NCBI GenBank assembly: GCA_030272155.1
Contig: CP126194.1
Location: 620,001-684,000, forward strand
Reading direction: 5' to 3'
Source of the DNA: Tetradesmus obliquus
Taxonomy: Eukaryota; Chlorophyta; Chlorophyceae; Sphaeropleales; Scenedesmaceae
Length of the DNA stretch: 64,000 bases
This document shows positions 11,101-23,730 of this stretch, piece by piece; position 1 is the stretch's first letter; each line of letters starts with the position of its first letter. A program made the position numbers and the translations under genes. The notes beneath the pieces were generated by a model. It was not told the DNA's origin. It ran no database searches and was given only the letters and a program-made list of their open reading frames with translations.

Positions 11101-13285
11101 TGATGCGGCAGCAAGAGGAGTGGTGTCTGTGGAGGCTAGTGCCTGGCACATGATGGGCAATGCAGATTCGCCAGGCAGTGCAGCAGGACTGGCAGCGGGA
11201 CAACATCAGTTTGGAGGGTCGCCTGGCAGCGCCGCTTCATGTGAGCAGCAGCAACGTGATCCCAACGCAGCAAGCCTGCAGCAGCAGTTGCTACAGCAGC
11301 TGGCAGGCCTAGAAATGCTGGCAGAAGCTGTGTCACTGCTCGCAACAGGCCAGGCTGCAGCTGCCGGGGGTGCTGCTGCAGCTAACGTTGCGGACAACCA
11401 AGGCGGCAACAGCAGCTTCAGCTTTGCTGCTGGGGGCACAGCAACAGCACAGGCAGCAGTGACAAGTGATCCAGGCAACCTGCAGGGGCCGCCTGGTGCA
11501 GGACCGCAGTTGCTGCGGCTGCGTAGACTGCTGCAGACAGGCCAGGTTGGCTGCAAGATGGACTGGTTTGACCCAGTGTTATTGCAGAAGATGGTGAGTT
11601 GCTCAAGATTATTCCGAATCTGGCAGATCCTATTGGTGCGCTACTGTTGCAGGGACTCTTGTCCTCTGCTTCCAACTGCCTAGTTGGCGAGTTGCTGGAG
11701 CTGTACACGTGACACATGCATGCGGTATGCCCTTGTTTGACACCCTGGCCTGCTGTGCCTGCTCTGCTTTGCAGGCACAGCGCCTGGCAGCAGCCGAGGC
11801 GCTGATCAAGATGCAGCCACATGCAGGCGGGGCTGCTGGCGCAGCAGGCACAGCTGGAGATGTTGAGGGCCGACTGAAGCGGCTGGCTGCTGACGTGCGC
11901 ATGCTCAAGGAGCGGCTGGGTGATGCTGGCGCAGCAGCCGCAGCAGGTGGCAGGTCACAAGGCCAGGTGAGGGCGGGCAGGCTTGCAGGAAGGGCTTTAA
12001 CTGTTTGCAAGTATCAACTTCCCCGGATGTAACCGCATGCGGTTAAGGCACAGGAAATATGATGGAGCACATGAAGGCCACCATGCTTTGTGTGGTTCAG
12101 TGTTGGGGAACTGCAAACAAGACAGGCATAACATTCATGCAGAAGCCGCACTACGCGTCTGCAAAGCACTATGCGTCTGCAAAGCAGCTTGCGGCTGGTA
12201 ACATGCGTACTTCCCCTGCTGCAGGGCGGTTGGGGTGTGCGGGGAGATGGAGACCACACCATGCTGGCTGCTAAGCCTCTGGGCGGCTATAGGTGCATGG
12301 CCTGCGACAGGCCACTGGGCGCGCTGGATGCCAGCCCAGGCCCACACCTGCCCACAGGTAACACGTGTACAGCCTGCGCAACTGCCAGATTGCGGATGTG
12401 ACACCATGTGCTTTGTGTTGAGTTACATAGTCGGGCCTGCTGCCTCTACCACTGTGTGTCAAGGAGCAGCTTTAGTGCAGCTGCGCACGTCAAGTGCAAA
12501 TGGCGTTTGATCCAACGGCTGGCATGCATATGGCGTGGCTTGAGGTTCAATCTGCTGCTCGCTTGTCCTGCAGGCTTGATGCCAATCAGCCTGCCCAACG
12601 GAGCTGAGATGGCAGCTGCGGCAGGAACAGCTCTTGGCAAGGTGAGTCATCCATGAATGCATGGAGGTGGACTGAGCTGGCCAGCAGCTGCCGCTTTTGC
12701 ACATGCCAACTCCGTGCAGGCTGCTGAAGTCGAAGTCGTCGTTAGATCAGCTCGAGTCACAGTATTCTTATTGCGTGCATAACAACATTATGGCGAGGAA
12801 GGTGTCCCTCATCCCTTGCATTGTGAAGCTGCTGCTCACTGCTGCGGCTGCAGCTGTTGCAAGTGTGCTGCCCATCCTGCATGCTGCCGCAGCATGTGGC
12901 ATGCTGCTTACTGTTGCGCGCTGATTGCTTGCTGCTGCAGCTACCACCAGCAGCCGCTGGCAGCCGGCGCACCACCATGCAGGAAGTGGGAAGTGCAGCA
13001 CCTGCTGCTGCAGCTGGCGAGCAGCCCAACTTCAGCCCAGGAAGCAGCCCGGAGCCAGGCGCTGCTGGCCGCAGGCTGACAGGGCCGCAGAGCTGGTACG
13101 CACAGGCGCATGGGCTGCCTGCAGAGCAGCTGCCTAAGGGTGATGTGGGGCCACACTTGCCGCCAGGAGGCTGGAGGGGCAGCCTGCCCAGGGCAGAGGA
13201 TGGCTCGGTGCTGCCTGCGCTTGTGGCGCGTGGAGGCGCCAGTGGCATGGCTGGACCGCCTGGGACCGCCCCGGGTGGCAGGTGA
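8171..13285 (+). CDS. QRICH2-like coiled-coil protein with C-terminal DUF4795 region
   Basis: Nine exons, 8171-8389, 8545-8703, 8994-9692, 9861-10691, 10901-11593, 11775-11966, 12225-12357, 12574-12641 and 12941-13285, join in phase to give 1112 residues. The N-terminus (LQKLLAKLSEGQATAHAQIE, about residues 30-50) and many later blocks are amphipathic coiled coil with repeats of the form GKADRAELDALL. Near residues 856-867 is DWFDPVLLQKM. At about 950-960 is a Cys-containing GGYRCMACDRPLG, the most diagnostic element: animal QRICH2 and C16orf96 have the same SCDRPL block at the end of DUF4795. QRICH2 is a sperm-flagellum protein, so an axonemal role is inferred. The linkers are Ala/Ser/Gln-rich, as in the neighbouring genes. 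The last 115 residues are Gly/Pro-rich. Family assignment rests on short motifs recalled from memory. Confidence 0.78.
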
Positions 13286-14791
13286 CTAGAAGAGTAGCTG
13301 CTGTTGGGATCACTGTTTGTGGCAGGCAGCCTGCCAGGCTGCAGTGTAGCTGCTGTTGATTTTACCTTGGATATGTTACGACTTGTGGCAGTAGCCTACT
13401 GCAGCGGCCGCAGTGTGATCAACCTGCTGATCTTGACTGGGAGATTTATGACGCGAAGGCAAGCTGGTATCAGACCACTATACCATGTGCTCAAGAACTT
13501 CTGAGTTTGAAACTGTGGTTCACAACTTCAGGTAAAACCCGGTTCTGGCAGGACACACTTGTAACTAGCTGATTGGCTTTTTCTGCCCTGGTGCCAGTCT
13601 TATCATAACACTCATGATCATCATTGTGTTACCATCTAGGTACCACAGCAATACCAGCATTGGCCCCGCAGCACACTGGAGTGCAACGAGGAATGAGCGC
13701 TGCTCTGCTGTGCTCATCACAGGCTTGCATTCATTGCAGTGACTTTGACAAGGTAGATAAGACTCACTACACTAAACATGCCATGCCTGAATTCTGCTAT
13801 CAAAGCAATGACACACATGCATGCCCAACACCCTCAAAGGCTGAACTTTTTAAGCTGCAGATCAAAATTTGTATGTTCTTCACAGCACGCACTTGCAAAG
13901 TTTGCCCCCGCTTGCACCTTGTGCATCACATTAACAATATAACTGAGGGGGGCCAGAAGCCACTGCTAATTGAAGTCTGGCCAGACGTTTAAGTCACATG
14001 CAGACTAAAAGGCTGCACTACAGCAAAGTGTGTGTCGAACACATAGTATGCAGTTCTGATTACAGCAGCATTGCCTTCCTGCATCTTTGGTGTGCACAGG
14101 GCGCCACCATGCCTCGAGAACAGCGACTGTTACTCATCTAATGCCTGTGCATCAACACTCGGCTTGCACGGCGGATGTAGTAATATGCAATATGGACAGT
14201 CACTTCATTCTCCAGAGAGCGCACATGTGCGTCTACATAAGTCAAAGTCACACAGTCAAATCAATGATGAAAGAGGGAGTCACACTGGTCAAACAACAAC
14301 GTCAAGTCGCTCGCATGAACTACCAGCGCTGCCGGTGCTGACAAAGCTTTGGCAGACTGCTCCTAAGGAGCACCTGGCTCCATGCCTTGAATGGGCGCTC
14401 TCAGAATATCTAATGGCTTCTGTGCAGAATCCATGTGCTGTGTGACACCTGGCAATGGCGGCCTGGTAGCATACACGGCTCATCAAGCGCCAGAAAGATG
14501 AGCCAACACCTTCAGGGTCTTTGATGCGCTCGGCTTCTGGTAGCTTGTAAGCTCACATGCTCAACATGCCGTTGGGTGAGGCTACAGCAGCAGTACAGCA
14601 GAACGAGAAGCAGGTGGGCACAGACAAGCAGACGGTTAGGTGAGGGCGATCAGGCGTACAGTGCTCCCGTGTGATTGACGTGTCGTTGTGCAGTAGGCAT
14701 GTACTGCATGAGTGACGTAGTGCACAACCAGCGCTTGTTGACAGTGTCAGTGACACCTGCTGTCCTGGTGTGGTTTCTATAATGTGGTCTT
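13286..14791. other. Spacer between convergent DUF4795 gene and HEI10
   Basis: Holds the 3' UTRs of both genes. Open frames around 13624-13992 and 14071-14445 lack plausible starts, splice sites or domain character and are not called as genes. Confidence 0.5.
13560..13564 (+). terminator. TGTAA polyadenylation signal
   Basis: First TGTAA after the DUF4795 gene stop, 275 bases downstream. Confidence 0.5.
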
Positions 14792-17315
14792 TCAGATGCT
14801 ACCTTTGCAGGTATTATCAGCTTCCTCTTGGCAGCAATCTGTCTTTCCTGCATGCCCATGCGTGCAACACATGTGCTCACCAAGGCCCAGGCTGCCGCCG
14901 CGTGGCATCAGGCGCATTGAGTTGCCAACACCAACCCCGCCGCCACCACCCATCCTGTTGTTGCCTCCACTGCCAAACATGCCCGCACCACTGGTATTGG
15001 GCCTTTGCTGAACAGCCAGTGCTGGCTGCAGGGCACCTGGGGAGATGCTGCCAGGAGCAAACATGTTGCGCCCAAAGCCTGCAGCTGCTGTGCCTGGGCG
15101 CTGCTGTGGCACTGTCGCACTGCCATGGCCAAGGACTGTTCGGTTGCAGGGCATCAGTACACAAAGACAGCTGGATCAGTGCAGCAGAAAGATGCTGGCA
15201 CATGACGTTGCGCGCTGTGCACATTATCTAGAGCATCTGCTGCCAAAAGGGCTGGACCAAGCTTCACGCGCATGCAATGGCAGCTAGACAGGCCCCTTCA
15301 AAAGCTGCACTTCAGTTGCAAATGATGAGCAAGAACGTCATCTCTTGCAGTCAGCAGCGGCACTCACAGGCTCCTCCACCAGGTGTTGGGCTGAGCTCTA
15401 TCACAGACTTATGCTGTTGGATGGTGGTGATCTGCAGCCCAACAAATGGCAGGCAGCAAGATGTGAGGCCACCTTGTACATACATATGGATGTAATTGCA
15501 GGACTTTGCAAAATGATGTCAGCTGCAGCATTGCAGCAACCATCCACAACACAGAGGAACATACACTGTGCAACACAAACGCAACCAGCGATCCGGATGC
15601 TGTGACAAGTCTGCACCTGACAACAGTTCAAGCACAGGCTGCTGAAGTGCTGTGGCAGCTGTTCACCGCCCTGCCTGTTGTGCTCACCATCTGCATCGGC
15701 CCTGAGCCAAACGGCGAGGGATGCCTTCCTGAGGTGGGCAGCTGCACACCACCAGCGGTGGGCATGCCGCCGCCAGAGCCATTGCTCCTCCTACCACCAC
15801 CGCATGCAAAGCGCCGCTTGAGGTCCTCGTTCTCCTGCTGCAGCGCCTTGACCATCTCCTGCAGCTTGCGCGTCTGCCTGCAGGGTGGAAGAGGAGTAGC
15901 CGTGGCAGCCAGCCAGCAGAGGCACAACAACACAAAGACTGAGCAGAAGAACAATTGCAATGCTCTCGTGGGCCCCATCACAGGCTCTGATAGGCCTCCC
16001 TATTGTGATCATTCAGCGTGTATAGCAGCAACCAGCATGATATGGCACATGCAGGCATGCATCTGCTGCAACCATGCGACACATCTTGCTGTTCAGCACA
16101 CTGCTGCATTGCACTTACAGGGACTTCTGTTGGTACTTCTGTGTCAGCTCATTGATATCTGCTTGAATGCCATTTTTCTCCTGCACAGTCTCCTGGTACC
16201 TCCTTTTGGCCTGTGGCACAAAACACCAGTTGCAGGGCAATGTGAGTTGCAACAGTTTAGTTCGTCAGCAGCATTGCAGAGATGATTGCTGATGTGGAAG
16301 GCGGTCCTGTCAAATGATTGCTGATGTAGAAGGCAGTTAAGGGCTACATGCACAATTGCCCACACAGACCGCCAATCTGCTGAAGACAAAGTGCAATGTA
16401 CCCAAGTCAGCTGTGCAGTATGCAGCAGGATGAGCGCTGGGCATCACAAACAGCAGCTGCCGCCAACGAGATGTTATGTGCTTACCTGCAGGTAGCCTTG
16501 GTGCACCTGCTCCAGCTTTGCCTTGCACTGGCTCTGCATCCTGGTGAACTTCTTGCTCAGCTGGTTGTGGTCAAACTGCGCATTCAGCTTCTGCTGCTCG
16601 CAGAAGAACTTGATGCCTGCTAGCGCAGACTCCATGATGGTATGGGGTGTCTGGCCGCACAAGCTCAGCTGCAGCACCAGAAGTGCATGAGAACAGCAGA
16701 CTACCACAGCTGAGCACAACGGTCAAAGGTAGAAGTGCTTCATGCTCGAAGTGTTGATCTGCTGCAACTACAGGCAAGCAATGCACCAACGTACGTCAGG
16801 CAGGATCTTGCTCGCTGGCACAATGCACAAACTGCTTCCAGCCCGGCTTGTCATGTCGTCTGCAGCAGCATGTCTCACCTGCAAGACTGAGCTGTTTTGC
16901 ATGATGGTAACTTGCTTGATGTTGCTGCAGGCACAACAAAGAAGTAATGTGGTTACGCAAGTGTAACAGCAGGCTGCAGCAGTACGCAACAGCTGGCTAC
17001 AGCCCCAGAACTATATACCTGCGTGTGATGGGGCCCTCACAAAGAGGGCATGGGTCATCAGCTTCAAGTACATCCTTGGCACAGTTCGGGCCTGCGCAAA
17101 TACAGTAAGCAATTGAATGGCAGAGCAATATCATATGAATGCTGCCTGCAGCACATCCATGGCGGCACACTGTTCCTGGCAGTGCATTATCCAAGCCGCG
17201 CAATAGGCATGCTTGCCCTAAACTCCAACACAAACTCACAGAAGAGGTGATTGCACGAAGCAGCGATGCACACTGACTGCGCTGCCATCTGCGCAGCGCA
17301 TTTGTTGCAGCGCAT
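14792..17315 (-). CDS. HEI10: HEI10-type RING E3 ligase, meiotic crossover factor
   Basis: HEI10 (CCNB1IP1; related to yeast Zip3) marks and stabilises crossover sites on meiotic chromosome axes. Exons are 17315-17240, 17091-17019, 16924-16879, 16668-16486, 16210-16119, 15877-15688 and a last exon of about 15103-14792. The first six close in phase and the whole gives about 323 residues; plant HEI10 is about 304. A complete C3HC4 RING opens the protein at residue 3: C3-x2-C6, C21-x-H23-x2-C26-x2-C29, C40-x2-C43. Next comes a coiled coil with LCGQTPHTIMESALAGIKFF, CKAKLEQVHQGYLQ and QTRKLQEMVKALQQENEDLK, matching the plant HEI10 helical core in order. The tail is Gly/Ser/Pro-rich and basic. The ATG at 17315 gives the family-typical MRCN start; an in-frame ATG at 17324 adds three residues. 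An extra exon between 15688 and 15103 cannot be excluded. Confidence 0.85.
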
Positions 17316-18088
17316 GTTTTCCATAATGCTCAGCTCCTGCTTGCACAGCTCTAGTAGTCTGCTGCTGTGTCAACGCCTTTCCTGCAAAGCAAATAAGGTT
17401 TTCACACATTCGTTAGATTCTATATAATGGCCTGCATAAGGTGCAGTGCTGCAATGTGCCTTTGAGATACCTGTGATGTTGTGTCTGCAGCTGCTGATGT
17501 ACTGCTGGCTGCCTCACTACCAGGCACACCATCGCTGCCCTGCTGGCTTGCAGGTATAAAATTTTATTGCTCTCATTCAACTGCACAGCGCCCAGCTGCG
17601 TGGGAACTGCTCCGGCTACGCAGCACACGCAGCAGGGAGCAACCATAACACCTACTTTTTGCACTGTCGTTGACTCAAGCCGAGCCGCTTAAAGATCTTG
17701 CTGCGCGCTGTTTCGCTTCAGTTTACTTGTCATAATGCCCGACTAGAAAGCTGTGGCCTCAAACGTACTGGTACTGCTCTTCAGGCGGAAGCACGGCCCC
17801 AGCCTGCTCGTCGAGCACTGAGCTCACTGCATAGTCAACGCAAAAAACAAACGAGTTATGCTTTGAGCTAACATTCAGCAGTGTCCGCTGAGGACAGACC
17901 GTCTTGAAGACGAAGGTAATGCCTGTGCGGAACAGGGTTTTCAAACCTTGTCATATGTCACATCCTGAACACTGTCATTGTCAGGCAGTGAACTGATTGC
18001 AAACCGGTGCTTCCATGTCTGGATGGGAATTGAAGTTGCACAAGTAGCACAACCGCAAGTTTCGTGTTGGCACTTTTGGAGCAGAGGC
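17316..18088. promoter_or_regulatory. Divergent region between HEI10 and the XPF-like gene
   Basis: About 770 bases between two outward-facing start codons. A 61-codon open frame on the - strand (17759-17944) begins with an ATG but matches nothing I know and has no clear splice context. Promoter elements could not be named. Confidence 0.4.
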
Positions 18089-18198
18089 ATGGCGCAGCCA
18101 CAGTCTGAGTATCAGCAGCAGATGACAGTAGAGCAGCAAGACCTTCCCTTTGCATGCTTCCAGCCACCACCAGCACCACAGCAGCAGCGTCCAGAGCA

Positions 18199-18229
<31 letters not shown>

Positions 18230-19822
18230 CTCACACACCAGCAACCGCAGCAGCTGCTGACTGGTGTATGCATCCTGCGCCAGGAGCAGGGCGAGCCCCA
18301 GGCAAGCAGCAGCATTGACACAAGCGTGCTGCAGAATGCCGGCCTAAAGATCAGACCAAGCTCGTCATGCACACCAGTAAGTATTTGCTGCTGCAGCCGT
18401 GGCGGCAAATCAGAGCTGATGCCGCAACTGACCTAGCCCACAAGAACATAGTCAACATGACACAAGGCGCAGGACAGCGTCAGTGCAATAAAAATTACCG
18501 AAGTGGGTTCCCAACGTTTTGAACAGTCACGGGGGCCTACATGCTGGCTCATGTCTCAGCCGCTTGCTGGAAACCTGCTTGCAGGACATAATCATCTCTG
18601 CGCCAGCCCTGCCAGCGCCATTGGCTGTGGTGGTTGTGCAGCCATCAGCACAGAGCCCAGGCAGCTCCATGGACAGCCCTGCCTTCCTGCAAAGGTACGC
18701 AGCGTTCATCGGCATGATTTGCACCTGCCATCACACATGTTGTAGCAGGCACTTGGTTTTACTGCTGCATGTGTTTCCTTGCAGGTGCGCCAGCATGGCA
18801 AACACCTCACGGCTGAGCTGCGTGCTCGTGCCACACACGCTTGCAACACATTCTGCGGTGCTTGACATCGCCTGCGGCAACAGGTACGACTGCAGCAGTA
18901 AACATGCTCCGTGTGTTTTCTGCAGGGCAGCCCACTGCCTGACACACATAATTTTGTGTGTGTGTGAGGAGTGCTAACCACAAGTGAACACTTGTTTTTT
19001 GACAGTCAGCGTTGATTTATCAAGCTACTGTGCTTCGACAAGACAAACACCCACGTGTGCGCCAGTTTGCTTCTGCTTTGACATGGTGTTGCTTGATGTC
19101 TGGTTACTGCAGCTTCAACAGCAAGATCATGCTGCAGTACTACACGCCCCAGGAGGGTGCAGCAGCATGCATCCTGCAGCTGGCCATCAGCCTGGCTATG
19201 GCAAGCGATGAGCAGGCTGCTGTTGCAGAGCAGGTGGGCTGGGTGCTTTATGCTTGCAACATACCTTCATGGGCAGTACCAAACTGCCAGAAGAATGGGC
19301 ATCAGCACCGTTATGACAGCTGCTCCTAAAATTCTGGCGCCTGCATGGCGCAGATGCCATGTCGGCCTCATACCTAGAGGATGGTGTAGTAAGCAGCAGC
19401 TGGGTGACATCGCTTAACCTTCACAGCATTGCTAACAGCTCAAAACAATAGGAACGCCGTGGTGAGTGTATGGCACATGTATGTCCCAGTCCTCAAGTCC
19501 TAGACATCTGAGTGTGCTCTGTCTTTTACGCAGTGCTTACTTGTGTGTCTGTGCCGCCATCTCCGCGCCGCCTCTGCTGCCATTGCAGCACCTGTCAGCA
19601 GCCACTTCCACAGACGCGCTGCAAGCCTGCCTGGCAGGCCTGGCTGCATGCGGCCCTGCACTGCCGACCGCAGAGCAGATGTGGGGGCTGTTGGCGCTGG
19701 GTTACGGGTCACTGCACCAGCTGGCAGTTGGCGCGACAGCGGAGGATGTGGCAGCATGCATCGGGTGCACTGAACAGCAGGGGCAGCAGATCTGGTGGCT
19801 GTTCAATGGCGTTGAGGCGTAG
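18089..19822 (+). CDS. Small XPF/ERCC4-like protein with C-terminal helix-hairpin-helix, probably nuclease-dead
   Basis: Exons 18089-18376, 18585-18694, 18785-18883, 19113-19233 and 19589-19822 join in phase into 283 residues. After a Gln-rich N-terminus (a CAG run encodes Gln at about residues 35-45) comes an alpha/beta stretch: DIIISAPALPAPLAVVVVQP, then LSCVLVPHTLATHSAVLDIA, then a helix with EGAAACILQLAISLA. The end has HhH-like character: MWGLLALGYGSLHQLAVGA followed by AEDVAACIGCTEQQGQQIW. This order resembles the non-catalytic XPF-family proteins (FAAP24, ERCC1, plant PTD). No ERKxxxD nuclease motif is visible. A role in DNA-junction binding, repair or meiotic recombination is inferred. 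The fold assignment comes from pattern reading only and could be wrong. The gene is divergent from HEI10. Confidence 0.45.
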
Positions 19823-22505
19823 TCCCTTCTGTTGCTGCTCCATTGGGGCGCGGGGCTGATGGCTTGATGGGTAACATGATGATGATGAGGCGTAGGATGA
19901 AAGGGGGTCCATGCCGTGTAATAGCCAGGCTACCGGCAGCTGGCGACACTGGGCAGAGGCGGATGCACCTGTTAACAGGCGCAGTAACGTTACTGCATTG
20001 ATCGCACACTGCACGAGCTAGTGGCATTGTGTTGTGCTCCCGCAAAGCTCATGTCGGCATGGCAGGATGTTGCGCGCTGCGCTGGCACCCGAGGACGCCG
20101 GACGCCTACCTGCATGTCATGCATTGCCATGACGCCGTCAACGCTGATTCTTCATATTACTCATAGCATGACTGGCTCATCATTCTTCATGTGTTGGTAT
20201 CTGGCGGAGGGGGATCTGCTGTTTAGTCGCACATGTACACACGCATCCAGGTGAATGAGCTGAGTAGTTGCGTGCTGGGCCAGAGCCTGAGGCAGGTTTC
20301 ACCCTGGAATGTAGTGTATGTGAACATGCCATGTGCACAGGCTGTGCCAAGTGTTACAAGATAGGACAACCCCCGCTCTCAATAAATGGACGGGCCATTG
20401 GGCTCCAGCCGGGCTGAGCGTCTTTGGGAGGTACATCCAATTTGAAGTACAACGTACCTGCCTTGCTGCAACATGGTGAACGGGCCGCACTTGCCCAACG
20501 TGCCTTTGCAGCGGCCGCACCAATATTGCTGTGGCCTGAAGGTAACAACAGTACGGCAACAACGCGTTCCAAAGCTGCCAGCATGCTTGTACAGTAATTT
20601 GCAGCGTTATCTCCTGCCCACATGGCGTGCGTGTCGCAAAGTGCTACCCGTGACCCCACAAAAGCAGCAGCTTGCTGCAATGCATAGTGTCATGCCATGC
20701 AGCGGCGGACGCTTTATCATAAGCCGCTGCTCAGCAGGACCCATCTAAATGGCAGTGCAACTGACCACTCAAAGACTGGAAGTGCATGCTGCTTGCGCCC
20801 TGTGCCCGCCAACGCACGCCATGCCATGACACTTTGCAAAACAACTCCAGTAACCACGCATAGTACGCGACTGCAGCTCAACTTGAGTGCAACGGCACCA
20901 CAGCAGCACCACAGCTGCAGCCTGACACTTTCAATTTAAATTTAACTCCGAATTGAAGTTATACCTTGCAGCTGCAAGGCCCAGCGCTGCACCATGCACC
21001 AGTACCTGAGCATGGCGCAGCATCCTTACAGAATACAGTGCTGCAAGTGCGTTGGCCAAACACCCTGCATCTTGCCATGTGACATGCAAACTGCCTCTGT
21101 GCAACCGCACAACTGAAGCAGGAAGCTGACATTGCCATAGACACAAGCATTGTGCTGCTCTCTTCTCTGATCGGCCCATCGCATTGGATCCGCATGAATA
21201 GACTGGTATACGCCCAACAAGTTTGTTGCCAGGGCTTGATACCACAGCAAGCACCGCTGTCGCACAAGCTGCCTGTAATTTGTGTTAACTCGGACGCCAA
21301 CATGATGACCATACTGCACCCATGCACCATGTGTTCACTTTCATGGCCACCAGATTGCAGAACATGGATGCCACAGTCAACAGTCAATGAAACCCAACCA
21401 TTTAAGCAAAGCAGCAGCAGAACACTGACACTACTGCAGCAGCAGGTCAGCTAGATCAACATGACACCTGCTGCCAGCAGCAGCGCCAAACTGCCCAGGC
21501 AGCCTTCATGCCTGGCAGAACCTGATCATGCAAGTAGCGACACGAGTGATGTAGCCGCCATTCCATAATAAAAACATGCATACAGCTGGTGCTCAGCCCA
21601 GAACCTGCTAGTTATCACGAGGCGCAAACACCTAGCAGCTCAAGCGCACATACACGACAGCAGCTGTGTCTGCCAAGGTTTGACCGCATGCTGTTTGAGT
21701 GCATCCTTGATCGTCCTGGAGGCGTGCAGGTGCAGCACACAGATGTGCTGCAGAGTCATTCACAAGCTCCAACCACAGGATCCAAGTGTTCTTGCTGCAT
21801 TCTACAAGCAGCAATTACCCTAAGCACACGCACAATCAGAGATGCCGGCTGCTCAAGTGGCAGCTGCGCTGCCAGCTACTCCTTGGCAGTTTCATGCCTA
21901 CACCAACTCCAACAGGCACAATGTCTGAACATACGTACGTACACGAATATACGGGCCCAGATCACAGCGCCTCCCACCATAAAGTGTCTGTTCTGAGTGA
22001 AGTAACAGATCACAAACTGTGTATATGCAGACACTGCAATCGTGATGTGGGGCTGCTGATACAGCAGCAGGAGCCACACCATCCGTTATAACCTCAGGTT
22101 CAATCCTCAGCAGGACACGCCACCTTCCTGCCACCAATTGGTTCGTTGGTTGACTGCACATAGCTGGCAGCCTCCATGCTACAAATAGCCATTGCACGAC
22201 ACAGCTAGCACAAGGCCCCAGCTGCTGGTGCTTCTCCATAACCTGTTTGACGATGGGCAGCTTGAGCTGCCCAAACGCGTAAAAAATGTTTATAATGTAT
22301 GCCATGCATCACACAGTCAGTCCGCCTGGTTCTGCCCCTGCCCTCACATATCAACCCTTGCCCCTAAATCCAACTCCCAACCACTGTCATTCCTGCACAG
22401 AGGACCAAAACCATGCTCTACATGATCACCAGCAAGAAAAGCTCCTGGCTCAAACACACTTGTGAGCTGCACAACAACAACAGCCCTGCACGCCAACGTG
22501 TACAG
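19823..22505. other. Gene-poor stretch
   Basis: About 2.7 kb between convergent genes. It is relatively A/C-rich on the + strand, with no frame showing splice-flanked, protein-like coding. Open frames such as 20354-20680 (-) and 21589-21996 (+) were judged spurious. It includes the 3' UTRs of both flanking genes. Confidence 0.5.
19917..19921 (+). terminator. TGTAA polyadenylation signal
   Basis: TGTAA 95 bases after the stop of the XPF-like gene. Confidence 0.5.
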
Positions 22506-23698
22506 TCACGACAGCATGTTGTGACCGGCAGCATCGCCGCTGGTGGCAGCGCCGCCAACCTTTTGCCACCAGCGCTGCAGCTGCTGCAGCAGCATCCTAC
22601 TGCGCTCGATCATGTGCTGGTTAACCTCTGCCCGCCAGCCGCGCTGAGTTGCAGCCTGAACAGTGTCACCTTGGGCTGCCAGCGCTGCAGCTGTTGCTGC
22701 TGCTTCTGCTGGTGAGGGCGGCGCATCTGCGCCAGCACCGGCAGCAGTACGTGTGCCGTGGTCAACATCATCTGCTGCTGCTGCTGGGTCGCTTGGCAGC
22801 TCAACAGGCATCTCAACGTCCAGCGCAAGGCATGCTTCTGCTTGCAGTGCAGTGCAGCACAGTACACACACGTGCAGCCGATGTGATGCGCAGACCGAAT
22901 GCATGGAACAGCTAGCATCAACCACAGGGTGAGCGCAGATGGCTGTGATGCAGCTGCTGTCCATCTGCAGTATCACAGGCATGGCAGCTGCAGGCCCAGC
23001 AAGGCGGGCCTTGCGAAAAGAATAACAGCAAGACATGCAAGCAGCACTGTCCCTGCAAGCCCAGCCAGCACAGGATGCTGCCATCCTGCGACAGAGAATT
23101 AAGCACGGCTCAGCTGCATGCACTGCTCAGCTGCATGCACTGACAGCACGGCGCAGCTGCATGCACTGACAGCACGGCGCAGCTGCATGCACTGACAGCA
23201 CGGCGCAGCTGCATGCACTGACAGCACGGCTCAGCTGCATGCACTGACAGCACGGCTCAGCTGCATGCACTGACAGCACGGCTCAGCTGCATGCACTGAC
23301 AGCACGGCTCAGCTGCATGCACTGACAGCACGGCTCAGCTGCATGGACTGACTCACCACAGCGTGGGCATTTGGGGCGAATGGGTAGGACGCTGCAGCAA
23401 GAGAGCACAGGTACACAGCGGCGGCGGCATGCAGATGACACCATATGTCATCACAACTGTCTAGAACTTATACAATCTTCTATGCGGCATCTTCACAGTA
23501 ACGCAGCTACTAGCCCACAGCTGATCACCCTTTCTGATGACAGTGAAAGTGAACAGCATGTGCCGGCCGAGCTGCACAGCCAAAGAGTCTGGCTGCACAG
23601 CAAAAAAGAGCTGCGGCCGCAGGCTGTGCTGCGCTGTGCTGTGCGTGACCTTACCGACTGTCATGGTTGCTAGCTGGCGCGTTGTCAGCGTGTTGCCT

Positions 23699-23730
<32 letters not shown>

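Noticed and set aside
13624-14445. Open frames 13624-13992 and 14071-14445 (+)
   Set aside because: No good ATG context, no splice partners, mixed composition. They fall in the expected 3' UTR interval.
17759-17944. 61-codon - strand frame upstream of HEI10
   Set aside because: It is ATG-initiated and protein-like, but too short, without a recognisable family or splice context, and lies in the divergent promoter region.
20354-20680. 108-codon - strand frame
   Set aside because: No ATG-proximal support, no homology sense and no splice sites that extend it.
22085-22110. Possible tRNA T-loop (ggttcaatcc)
   Set aside because: The flanking bases do not form a T stem, and no D arm, anticodon arm or acceptor stem can be placed around it.
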